Source of the DNA: Chitinophagales bacterium
GTDB lineage: Bacteria > Bacteroidota > Bacteroidia > Chitinophagales > Saprospiraceae
DNA: 64,000 nt
Assembly (NCBI GenBank): GCA_017303875.1
Contig: JAFLBP010000015.1
Coordinates: forward strand, 90,851 to 154,850
Direction of reading: 5' to 3'
Shown one piece after another: positions 33,798-42,500 of this stretch. Made by a program: the position numbers and the translations under genes. The notes beneath the pieces are model-generated. The model was not told the origin of the DNA. It worked only from the letters and a program-made list of their open reading frames with translations, and did not search any database. Position 1 is the stretch's first letter. Each line of letters opens with the position of its first letter.

Positions 33798-35255
33798 TTA
33801 TGCCCGTTTTGGGAGCGTGATGGTAAACGTTGAACCTGCGCCTTCCTGGCTTTCCACCTCAATTTTGCCCTGATGCCGCTGCACGACGCCGGAAACATAA
33901 CTCAGGCCCAGGCCATGTCCTTTTACATTGTGCACATCGCCGGTGGGTACCCGGAAAAAGGTTTCAAAAATGCGTGTCTGGTATGCCGCCGGAATGCCGC
34001 GTCCGCGATCGCTGACGGAAAGCTGAACTTCCTGTTCATTTTGTTGCAAACTGACTTTTATCTGCGGCACTTCACTGCTGTATTTCAAGGCGTTATCCAA
34101 TAAATTGTACACCACGCTGGCCAAATGCAGGCGATCGGCCTGAAGCGGGAAGGCCTGTTCTGCTACTTCAAATTCAACCTGCGCACGGCGCTGCTCAAAT
34201 TGCAGTTTCATCGAAGATAAAATGCCTTGCACCAGGTCTTTCAGGTCTAAGGCCTCCGGCTTTAATTCGGGTGCGCCTTTTTCAAAAAGCGACATCCGCA
34301 GCACTTTATCCACCAATAAAGAAAGGCGTTTGAGCTCGTGCTGCGAAATATCCAGGTATTCGCGGGTGCGCTCCGGGTTTTCCAGTGCGTCGAAACGCTG
34401 CAAGGCTTCCACCGCCACACCGACCGTTGCAATGGGCGTTTTCAGTTCGTGCGTGATGTTGCGGATAAAATCATTTTTCAGTTCCGTCAGCCGCTGTTGT
34501 TGTTTTAAACTCCTGTAAATGAGCGCAAAAGCCGCACCCATGCAGCAAAACAGCAGCAAGGCAAACAGCGCGCTGACGCCTACTTTTTTCAGTAAAAAAT
34601 AATCCACACCCGACAGCACGGCTTCGTATCGGGCGCCACTGACGAGGTCGGTATACGAGCCGCACACAAAACCCTGCCCGGCGGCATTGTCGCCGGGCAG
34701 GCACACACTGACCCCGATTGTCGGGAATCGGGCCTGCATGGCCTGTTCAAATTTTGCGCGCAGCAAACTCAGACTCAGCAGCGAATCCGGCCGGATACAA
34801 ATGGAATCCTGGCCGTTGCCATTTTTAAGGTTGACGATGACCGACAGCGCGCCGCTCATGTCCGTTGCGCCGGGGGTATTGCTTTCCCGAAGCGCAATGC
34901 GGAATTTCTCGCGGTTCGTCCACGAGCTGCTATCGCCGTTTTTTTTGTCAAATTTTTCAGTCTGTACAAAAGTAATAACCCGTACGGAGTCCAATTGTTC
35001 TTCCTGTACGGGGTGGGCAAGGGCATTGGAGAAATGAATATCAGGCAGCCCCGGCCCGTGATCATCAATACGCCTGACAATCAGTTGGTCAAAAACCTCC
35101 TGCTGCACGCCCTGAACGGTATTGACAAACAATAAACCGGCCTCGCGTTTGAGGGTTTCGGCCTCATCTGCCCAGGTTTTTTGGAGAAAAAGCCCCAGAA
35201 AAACCGCTAAAAGTCCCATTCCGAGGGACATCAATAGGATTGCAAAACGCGACAT
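33798..35255 (-). CDS. Membrane sensor histidine kinase
   Basis: A 485-residue kinase: an N-terminal membrane helix (about residues 5-25), a periplasmic sensing region of about 210 residues with no domain I recognise, and a second helix (VGVSALFALLLFCCMGAAFALIY). Then comes an H-box FIRNITHELKTPIATVG and an HATPase domain with N-box LLDNALKYSS, G1 SDRGRGIP and G2 GHGLGLSY. There is no HAMP linker that I can see. Partner of the response regulator that follows. The exact -7 element at 35284-35291 drives it. Its signal may relate to envelope metal or peptide stress, since it is divergent from a GLPGLI/TonB-type pair (inference). Confidence 0.92.
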   Translation of the reverse strand: MSRFAILLMSLGMGLLAVFLGLFLQKTWADEAETLKREAGLLFVNTVQGVQQEVFDQLIVRRIDDHGPGLPDIHFSNALAHPVQEEQLDSVRVITFVQTEKFDKKNGDSSSWTNREKFRIALRESNTPGATDMSGALSVIVNLKNGNGQDSICIRPDSLLSLSLLRAKFEQAMQARFPTIGVSVCLPGDNAAGQGFVCGSYTDLVSGARYEAVLSGVDYFLLKKVGVSALFALLLFCCMGAAFALIYRSLKQQQRLTELKNDFIRNITHELKTPIATVGVAVEALQRFDALENPERTREYLDISQHELKRLSLLVDKVLRMSLFEKGAPELKPEALDLKDLVQGILSSMKLQFEQRRAQVEFEVAEQAFPLQADRLHLASVVYNLLDNALKYSSEVPQIKVSLQQNEQEVQLSVSDRGRGIPAAYQTRIFETFFRVPTGDVHNVKGHGLGLSYVSGVVQRHQGKIEVESQEGAGSTFTITLPKRA

Positions 35256-35283
35256 TGGAATAATAACTTGTCCGGAATCAGAG

Positions 35284-35291
35284 CAAATGTA
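35284..35291 (-). promoter_or_regulatory. -7 promoter element of the histidine kinase operon
   Basis: On the minus strand TACATTTG, exact to TAnnTTTG, 28 bp before the kinase ATG. The TTAACC boxes begin about 30 bp upstream of it. Confidence 0.5.
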
Positions 35292-35320
35292 AAACCGGAG
35301 GGCCGTAAATCCGGCATGGA

Positions 35321-35357
35321 TTAACCTAAATTAACCTTCTATCAAGGTTACTTAACC
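35321..35357. promoter_or_regulatory. Candidate response-regulator operator (phased TTAACC boxes)
   Basis: TTAACCT at 35321-35327 and 35331-35337 (10 bp apart) and TTAACC at 35352-35357 (a further 21 bp) lie on one face of the helix in the same orientation. An inverted AAGGTTA lies at 35344-35350. The third box sits 21 bp before the -7 element of the GLPGLI gene, where a -33 element would be, as at activator-dependent promoters. Confidence 0.55.
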
Positions 35358-35378
35358 GGCATTGCTGCAACTGCCAGC

Positions 35379-35386
35379 TACCTTTG
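35379..35386 (+). promoter_or_regulatory. -7 promoter element of the GLPGLI operon
   Basis: TACCTTTG, exact to TAnnTTTG, 38 bp before the ATG at 35425. No -33 element; a TTAACC box occupies that position. Confidence 0.55.
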
Positions 35387-35424
35387 TCTTGTCATTGCAT
35401 CAAAACATTTTCAACTTTTACACA

Positions 35425-36174
35425 ATGAAACAACTTACATTTCTTACCTGCATGCTGCTGTTTCCGTTTTTGGCTTTTGCACAAATTCAGGCCGGCGAAA
35501 TTGAATACACCGAAACCATTAAACTGAAAATCGACATTCCCGACGCAACGGAAGAAATGCTCAAAATGATTCCATCGGAGCGGAAAAACCCGAAAATCCT
35601 CGCGTTTAATGCCAACAAGAGTCTGTTTAAAAATGGAGAAGAAAAAACAGAACCGGAAGAGATGAGCCACAGCGAAGGCGATATGCAGTTTAATATTAAA
35701 ATGGTGCAACCGGATAATCGACTGTTTCTGGATATCGAAAATGGCAAAATCACGGAGAGCACGGAGTTTTTCGGCCGCTTCTTTTTGATTGAGGAGGCCC
35801 TGCCGGAGCGCGACTGGAAATTTGCCAAAGACAAAAAAATGATTCTTGGCTACGAGTGTTACAAGGCTTATTTGGTGGATACTGCCCGCACGGTAGAGGT
35901 TTGGTATACGCCGCAGATTCCCGTGCCGGTCGGCCCCTCCGAATTCAATGGCCTGCCCGGCGCCATACTTGAAGTAAACATTGACAATGGCGAGCGCAGC
36001 TACCTGGCTGTCGCTGTTAAAACCGGCGAACCGGAGGCCAAAAAGATTGAAAAACCTTCAAAAGGCAAATCCGTCACGCGGGAGGAATTCAAGAAAATCC
36101 GCGACGAAAAAATGAAAGAAATGGGCGCTGAACCAGGCGGAAACGGCAGCATGCGCGTGATTATTCGCAATTGA
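35425..36174 (+). CDS. GLPGLI family protein
   Basis: A 249-residue exported protein, signal MKQLTFLTCMLLFPFLAFAQ. The family signature is seen as FNGLPGAILEV (about residue 180). Before it lies the usual run EYTETIKLKI, then KMILGYECYKAYL, then VWYTPQIPVPVGPSEF. The C-terminal tail is basic and charged. GLPGLI proteins are typical Bacteroidota envelope proteins of unproven function, almost always encoded beside a TonB-type barrel as here (23 bp gap). The ATG at 35425 starts the signal peptide and lies 38 bp after an exact -7 element. Likely under control of the divergent two-component system. Confidence 0.92.
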   Translation: MKQLTFLTCMLLFPFLAFAQIQAGEIEYTETIKLKIDIPDATEEMLKMIPSERKNPKILAFNANKSLFKNGEEKTEPEEMSHSEGDMQFNIKMVQPDNRLFLDIENGKITESTEFFGRFFLIEEALPERDWKFAKDKKMILGYECYKAYLVDTARTVEVWYTPQIPVPVGPSEFNGLPGAILEVNIDNGERSYLAVAVKTGEPEAKKIEKPSKGKSVTREEFKKIRDEKMKEMGAEPGGNGSMRVIIRN

Positions 36175-36197
36175 TAAACCTCTAATTTTTCCCGAAC

Positions 36198-38996
36198 ATG
36201 AAAATTCTGTTGATTTGGTGCTGCCTGTTCAGCGCCCTGCTCCTCAATGCCCAAACGGCAACGGTAAAAGGCTCGGTGAGCGATAGTAGCGGCATACAAC
36301 TGCCAGCAGTCAGCGTAGTGCTCTTGCGCAGTGCGGACTCGGTTATGTCGACTTTCGGTCTTGCCGATCCCAACGGCGCTTTTACCCTGCGACGGGTAAA
36401 ACCCGGCAATTACCTCCTGCAACTGTCTTATGTGGGCTATGAAACGCTCTATCAGCCCCTTCAGGTGCAGGCCGATCAGCCGGTATATGATTTGGGACTT
36501 TTAAAAATGTACCCCTCCAGCACCCTGCTTCATGCAGTGGATGTTTCGGCTGAGCGCGCGCCCATGTCGGTGCGCAAAGATACGCTGGAGTATAACGCGG
36601 CGGCGTTCAAAACCCAACCCGGCGACGTGGTGGAAGACCTGCTGAAAAAGCTGCCCGGCGTGGAAGTGCAGGCCGATGGCTCCATCAAGGCCCTTGGCGA
36701 AACGGTGACCAATGTAATGGTTGACGGCAAGGAGTTTTTTGGAAAAGACCCGAAAATGGCAACCAAAAACCTGCCGGCCGATGCCATCGACCGGGTGCAG
36801 GTTTTTGATAAAAAATCGGAGCGTGCGGAGTTTACCGGTATTGAAGACGGCCGCGACGAGCGCAGCATTAACCTGAAGTTGAAGGAAGATAAAAAGAACG
36901 GCTACTTCGGGAATGTCAGTGCCGGCTATGGCAGCAACAATCGCTATTCCGGGCGCTTCAACCTGAACAGATTTGCGCCCAAAGGACAGTTTTCGGCCAT
37001 CGGACTGGGCAATAACAACAACGACGAAGGCTTTTCTTTTGAAGATTACATGAATTTCATGGGCGGCCTTTCCAACCTGATGAGCGGTGGCGGTGGCGGT
37101 GGTGGACGGATGCGCATTTCCCTTAACGCAGAAGACGGGCTGCCAATCGGCAATTTTAACAACAACGGAATCAATACTTCCTGGGCGGGCGGCCTCAACT
37201 TCAACAAGGATTTTTCCAAAAAAACGGAGCTGAGTGCCAACTATATGTACAACCGGATTGAAAACGACTTGTTGAGCAGCAGCACACGCGATAACCTGCT
37301 CGGTACCAGCCTGTTCCGTTCTACGGATGCCGACGATCAATTGAGCCGAAATGCCAACCATCGCCTGAATATTACGCTGAAACACCAGCTTGATTCCTTT
37401 CAGCGCCTCACCCTGCGCCTGCGCGGAAGCCTGAACGATGCGGTTTTCAACAGCTTGTCGGAAAGCCGGAGTTTTAATCCGGACGGCGCCTTGCAAAACA
37501 GCGGCGACCGGGATTACCGTTCGGCTGGCGACAATCTCCGCGCCGATGCCGGGCTTACGTATCGCCGCCGCTTTCGGGCAAAAGGCCGGGCTTTGGTTGC
37601 GGATTTGTTTTACCAGAATACAAGCGATCACAGGGATGGCAATTTGATGGCAATCAACCGCTTCTACAATACCGCTCCGATCCTTGAAGAGCAATTGCGG
37701 CAGCGCCAGGACTATTCCGATAATTATCAGGGCTACAATGCCGGGCTTTCGTACACAGAACCGCTCGGAAAAGGGAAATACCTGGAAATATTGGCCCGCC
37801 GGCAAGGCGATCTCAATCGTACTGACAAACTTTTTTACGATGTGGACAGCGCGCCCACGCCCGGAGAAATTTACAATCCCAACCTGAGCAATCGTTTTAG
37901 CCGTGGCTACACCTACGACCGTGCTACGCTGAATTTTCTGCTGAACCGCAAAAAATGGAACCTGACAGCCGGCGCCGCCCTGCAAAATGCCCGCCTTGAT
38001 GGAGAAATATTGGAAAAAGACTTGTCGCCGATCAGGCAGGATTTTCTTGGCCTTTTGCCAGCCGTTTTTCTGAATGTAGAACCTGGACTGGGCCGCAACT
38101 GGTCGCTGGAATATTCTACCGCGCTGAACGCACCCACGCTGGAGCAACTGGCGCCCGTCATAGACAACAGCAATCCACTGAGTACGTACACCGGCAATCC
38201 TGATCTGAAACCGGAGTATGCGCACAACCTTGATTTTAGTTTTATGCGCTTTGATCAGTTCTCCATGTCCGGTTTTTTTGTGACGCTGAATGGCGTGTAT
38301 ACCCGCAACCGCGTGACCAATGCCGGGCAGATCGACAGCCTTTTCCGCCGCAACCTGCGCCCTGTAAATGTGGAGCACGACTGGCAGGCCCGGGGTTATA
38401 TCAGCTACAATACCCCCTTGCGCTTTATCAAAACCAACTTTAGCGTCAGCCTGAATAACAATTACAACCGCACCCTGATTTTTGTAAACGATCAGGAAAA
38501 TGTAGTCAATCGCTGGGAAAATGCACTGGAATTGAAGTTTGATAACAGGAAAAAAACATATTTTGACCTGAATCTTGGCGCCCGTTTGTCGCTCAACGAT
38601 ACCCGCTATGATCGTGCGGCCAACCTCAACCAGCAATTCCTGAATCAGTGTTGGTTTACGGACTTACGGGTATTTGCTGGCAAAAAATGGACATTCCAGT
38701 CCGGCTTCGATTACAATGTCTATTCCGGACAGGGCTTTAGCGAGCGATTGGCAATACCGATCTGGCGCGCTGCTGTGACCCGCTACGTGCTGCCGAACAA
38801 CAAGGGAAGGATCATACTCAGTGCATTCGATTTATTGAACCGCAACGAAGGCATTTACCGCACGGCCAACCTGAACTTTATTCAAGAGCGCCGCGTACGC
38901 AACCTGACGCAGTACGTGATGCTCAGTTTTGCGTATTCCATTGCCGGATTCAAGCAAAAGAATGAAGGTGTGCTGGAATTTAACTTTGGCGGGTAG
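36198..38996 (+). CDS. TonB-dependent-receptor-type outer membrane barrel, GLPGLI partner
   Basis: A 932-residue outer membrane protein. Signal MKILLIWCCLFSALLLNAQ; carboxypeptidase-regulatory-like domain (about residues 22-110: VKGSVSDSSGIQLPAVSVVLL to LSYVGYETLYQPL); plug (about 120-225) with DTLEYNAAAFKTQPGDVVEDLLKKLPGVEV, NVMVDGKEFFGKDP and RDERSINLKLKEDKK; then the barrel. A glycine run near residue 295 and asparagine-rich turns mark flexible periplasmic or loop segments. This architecture is the standard neighbour of GLPGLI proteins. The long open frame on the opposite strand (36501-38636) is a shadow of this gene. Confidence 0.92.
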   Translation: MKILLIWCCLFSALLLNAQTATVKGSVSDSSGIQLPAVSVVLLRSADSVMSTFGLADPNGAFTLRRVKPGNYLLQLSYVGYETLYQPLQVQADQPVYDLGLLKMYPSSTLLHAVDVSAERAPMSVRKDTLEYNAAAFKTQPGDVVEDLLKKLPGVEVQADGSIKALGETVTNVMVDGKEFFGKDPKMATKNLPADAIDRVQVFDKKSERAEFTGIEDGRDERSINLKLKEDKKNGYFGNVSAGYGSNNRYSGRFNLNRFAPKGQFSAIGLGNNNNDEGFSFEDYMNFMGGLSNLMSGGGGGGGRMRISLNAEDGLPIGNFNNNGINTSWAGGLNFNKDFSKKTELSANYMYNRIENDLLSSSTRDNLLGTSLFRSTDADDQLSRNANHRLNITLKHQLDSFQRLTLRLRGSLNDAVFNSLSESRSFNPDGALQNSGDRDYRSAGDNLRADAGLTYRRRFRAKGRALVADLFYQNTSDHRDGNLMAINRFYNTAPILEEQLRQRQDYSDNYQGYNAGLSYTEPLGKGKYLEILARRQGDLNRTDKLFYDVDSAPTPGEIYNPNLSNRFSRGYTYDRATLNFLLNRKKWNLTAGAALQNARLDGEILEKDLSPIRQDFLGLLPAVFLNVEPGLGRNWSLEYSTALNAPTLEQLAPVIDNSNPLSTYTGNPDLKPEYAHNLDFSFMRFDQFSMSGFFVTLNGVYTRNRVTNAGQIDSLFRRNLRPVNVEHDWQARGYISYNTPLRFIKTNFSVSLNNNYNRTLIFVNDQENVVNRWENALELKFDNRKKTYFDLNLGARLSLNDTRYDRAANLNQQFLNQCWFTDLRVFAGKKWTFQSGFDYNVYSGQGFSERLAIPIWRAAVTRYVLPNNKGRIILSAFDLLNRNEGIYRTANLNFIQERRVRNLTQYVMLSFAYSIAGFKQKNEGVLEFNFGG

Positions 38997-39002
38997 CCGT
39001 TG

Positions 39003-39413
39003 CTATTGTTTTTTCTCGTCAATTTTTCCCGTCAGGGCATAAAAAACAGCCTGATCGGGCGCAAAATTGGTATACACCATGATGATGCGGTAAAAACTGC
39101 CGGTTTGTTCGGGCGTGAATGTAAGTTTGATGACACCGGTAGCGCCCGGAGCAATCGGCTCCTGTGGGTAATCCGCCACGGTACAATGGCAACCGGTATT
39201 GACTTTTTGAATTATCAGCTTTTCCTTGCTGACATTTTTGAAGTGATATTCCCGCACTACAGGTTCATAAGGAACTTTGCCGACATCATAGTGCTGTTCT
39301 ATCCATTCCACTTTGCCGGCATTTTGTGTTTTGTCGGTGGTGTTGATTTGTTGGGCCTGGCTGCTGACGAGGTTCAGGCAAAAGCAGAAAACTAAGGTTA
39401 ATAAACGAATCAT
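39003..39413 (-). CDS. DUF1573 protein
   Basis: A 136-residue exported protein (signal MIRLLTLVFCFCLNLVSSQAQ). The DUF1573 domain is recognised by the immunoglobulin-like run HYDVGKVPYEPVVREYHFKNVSKEKLIIQKV, then the family motif GCHCT, then PIAPGATGVIKLTFTPEQTGSF. DUF1573 proteins are small Bacteroidota envelope proteins resembling ASH-type domains, with unknown function. The ATG at 39413 gives a normal signal peptide; the longer frame adds an unlikely leader. It converges with the barrel gene, 6 bp between stops. Confidence 0.88.
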   Translation of the reverse strand: MIRLLTLVFCFCLNLVSSQAQQINTTDKTQNAGKVEWIEQHYDVGKVPYEPVVREYHFKNVSKEKLIIQKVNTGCHCTVADYPQEPIAPGATGVIKLTFTPEQTGSFYRIIMVYTNFAPDQAVFYALTGKIDEKKQ

Positions 39414-39490
39414 CCGTGGGTATTTAAGCGCTTGCAGTTGAGTGATAAATTCCCGAACAAGCACGAAGTGCAGGTTTGGGTTAATAAAAA

Positions 39491-39520
39491 GAGTCGTTCC
39501 GGAAATTTCCGGAACGACTC
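39491..39520 (-). terminator. Strong intrinsic terminator of the PKD metalloprotease gene
   Basis: A perfect 30-bp palindrome with 15-bp arms, GAGTCGTTCCGGAAA and its complement. Read on the minus strand it is followed by TTTTTATTAA, giving a classic Rho-independent terminator 61 bp past the stop of the 39581-44872 gene. Confidence 0.85.
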
Positions 39521-39580
39521 CTGTATTTCAAATTATGTGCCGATTTGCATAGCTTGTTTCAAAACGAGCGACACAAAATT

Positions 39581-42500
39581 TTATTGGCGCTGGATATTCA
39601 CTTTAACGGCATAGGTTTTTTGCCCGCCGCTGATTTGCAGGGTATACAAACCGGAGGGCAAGGAACCATAATCAAACACCTGATGCAGTACGCCGCTGTT
39701 GAAAGGAACAAAATCCTGACGGATCATCTGACCCAGCGGATTCACTAAGGTAAACAACAATTCCGCTTGTGCCGCACCCTGCATATTTACAGTAAATGCA
39801 CCGCTATTCGGGTTCGGGAATACTTCAAACTGCTGTACCCAGGAAGGTTCACCGACACTTACAATGGTGACGGTAACTTCTTGTTGCAGGGTACTGGCGC
39901 CGCAGGCATTCACAGCGGTCAGGCCTACAGTATACGTGCCGCTATTGGCATACGTATGGGTCGGGTTACTTTCCGTGCTGGTATTGCCATCTCCAAAGTT
40001 CCAGGAATAAAGGCTTGCATCGGTGCTGCTGTTGCTAAAGCTCACAGTGCCGTTGTTGGTGCTAAACTGGAAACCCGCTGTCGGCAGGCCCAACACCGTT
40101 ACAGCGCTGCTCATGGTCATGGTATTGGAGCCATAAGGGTTGGTGGCCTGAAGCGTAGCGCCGTATACCCCTGGCGTGAAATACATTACCGTCGGGTTTT
40201 GCTCCGTTGAGGTCGAAGGCACACCGCCCGGGAATGTCCATTGCCAGGAACTCGGGTTGCCGGACGACTGGTCGGTGTAGGTCACGCTGAGTACGGCGCA
40301 ACCGTTGTTTACAGAGGGACTGAACGAAGCGCCGGGTGCGGCGCCTTCCAGGTTAATGGTTTGCGAGTAAGTGCTGGTGCCACAGTTGTTGCTGGCGAGC
40401 AGGCTAACGGTATAGACACCGCCTTGTGCGTAGGTATGGGTCGGGTTGGCCTGCGTGCTGGTATTGCCGTCGCCAAACGACCAAAGGTAGGTGCCGCCAT
40501 TTTGTGTGGTATTGGCAAAGCTTACCGTTACGCCGCTGTTACTGCTGTTGAATCCTGCCACAGGAGCGCCCTGTACCTGAATGTAGTTATTTTGTACAAA
40601 GGTGCTGCTGCCGCCCGCCGAGGTTGCCACCAAGGTGACGCTGTAAGTGCCCGGAGTTTCATATTGCACCAAGGGGTTTTCCTCGGTCGAACTGGATGGC
40701 GTTCCACCCGGGAAAGACCACTGCCAGGCGCTCGTATTATCGGACGATAAATCCGTGAACTGAACCGCGAGTGTTGCGCAACCGGATGTGGTGCTGGCCG
40801 AGAAGCCGGCTGTTGGCGAGGTGGCAATATTTACTGTTTGGGTAAATGTTGCGGTACCGCAGGGGCCGGTCACGGTCAGGGTAACGGTAAAGCTGCCGTC
40901 TTCGCCGTAGGTATGTTGTGGATTGGCCTCATTGCTGCTGCCGCCGTCGCCGAAATTCCAGCTGTAAGTTGTAGCGTTTGTGGAGGTATTATTGAAGGTA
41001 ACGGTATTGCCGCTTACAGAACTGCTAAAGTTTGCGCTTGGCAGTGGCAGAACGTTCACGTAGTTGACCTGCGTAATGGTGTCGCTGCCGGCGCTGTTGC
41101 TCACGATCAGCGTTACGTTGTACACACCAGGTGCAATGTAAGTTACAAGTGGATTCTGCAAATCAGAATTTGCAGGATTACCTCCCGGAAATGCCCAGGT
41201 GAAGGTACTGCTGTTGCTCGAAGAACTGTTATTAAACTGAACGGTGAGCGGGGCGCAGCCTTCCGTGCCGGTAGCACTGAAACCTGCTGTTGGTGGCGTA
41301 ACAATATTTACCGTCTGCGTGCTGGTGGTTGTACCACAAGGGCCGCTGGCGGTGAGCACAACGGTATAAGTACCATCGCTTGCATAGGTATGTAAAGGAT
41401 TCGTTGCGGTGCTGCTGTTACCATCGCCAAAGTTCCAGCTGTACGAAGTTGCGTTGGTGGAAGTATTGCTGAAAATCACATTTGTACCCGAAATCACACT
41501 GCTGAAGCTGGCGCTGGGGCCGGGGTTAACAGTAATGGTAGTTGTAGCCGTGCTGCTGCCGGCGCTGTTGCTGGCGGTCAGTGTTACCGTGTAAGTTCCC
41601 GGCGTGCTATACGTCACACTGGGATTGGGCAGGGTAGAGCTGCTCGGCGAACCACCGGGGAAGCTCCATGCCAGACTGCTGCTATTGCCTGAAGACGTGC
41701 TGTTGAATTCAACCGTCAGGGGCGCGCAGCCGCTAAGACTGTTGGCTGTAAAGCTGGCTGTTGGAGCCGATGTAATGGTGACGGTCTGGGTGCTGGTTGC
41801 CGTGCCGCAAGGGCCGGTTGCCGTGAGTGTTACGGTATAAGTACCATCGGCGGCATAGCTGTGGGTCGGGTTGTTGGCCGTGCTGCTGTTGCCGTCGCCA
41901 AAATTCCAGTTAAAGCTGCCTGCATTGCCGGAGTTATTGGTAAAGCTGACGCTGTTGCCATTCACCGTGCTGCTGAAGGCTGCCACCGGGCCGGGATTTA
42001 CCGTAATACTTGAAGTGGCGGTACTGCTGCCAGCGCTGTTGGAAACCGTAAGGGTTACCGTATAAGTGCCTGGATTGCTGTAGGTTACGCTTGGGTTGGC
42101 CTGCGTGGAGCTGCCCGGTGAACCGCCGGGGAAACTCCATTCGAAGGTGCTGCTGTTGCTGGAAGAGGTACTTGTAAATTGTACCGTCAGGGGCGCGCAA
42201 CCACTACTGTTGTTGCTGGTAAAGCTGGCGCTGGGCAGTGTTACAATCGTCACCGTTTGGGTGCTGGTTGCAGTACCACAGGGGCCGGTAGCGGTCAGTG
42301 TGACGGTGTAGGTGCCGTCGGCGGCATAGGTATGCGTCGGATTGTTTTCCGTGCTGCTGTTGCCGTCGCCAAAATTCCAGCTGTAGGTGTTTGCGTTGCT
42401 GCTGTTATTGGAAAAACTGCTGGTATTGCCTTCTGTGCTGCTGCTGAAGGAGGCACTTGGGCCGGGGTTTACCGATACGGTACCGGTAGCCGTGCTAACG

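Noticed and set aside
36501..38636. A 711-codon open frame on the minus strand
   Set aside because: It lies wholly inside the TonB-type barrel gene on the other strand, has no family features and a hydrophobic composition typical of a frame shadow.
39491..39520. A 30-bp perfect palindrome as an insertion-sequence end or operator
   Set aside because: The T-run on one side and the position after a stop codon make an intrinsic terminator the simpler explanation.
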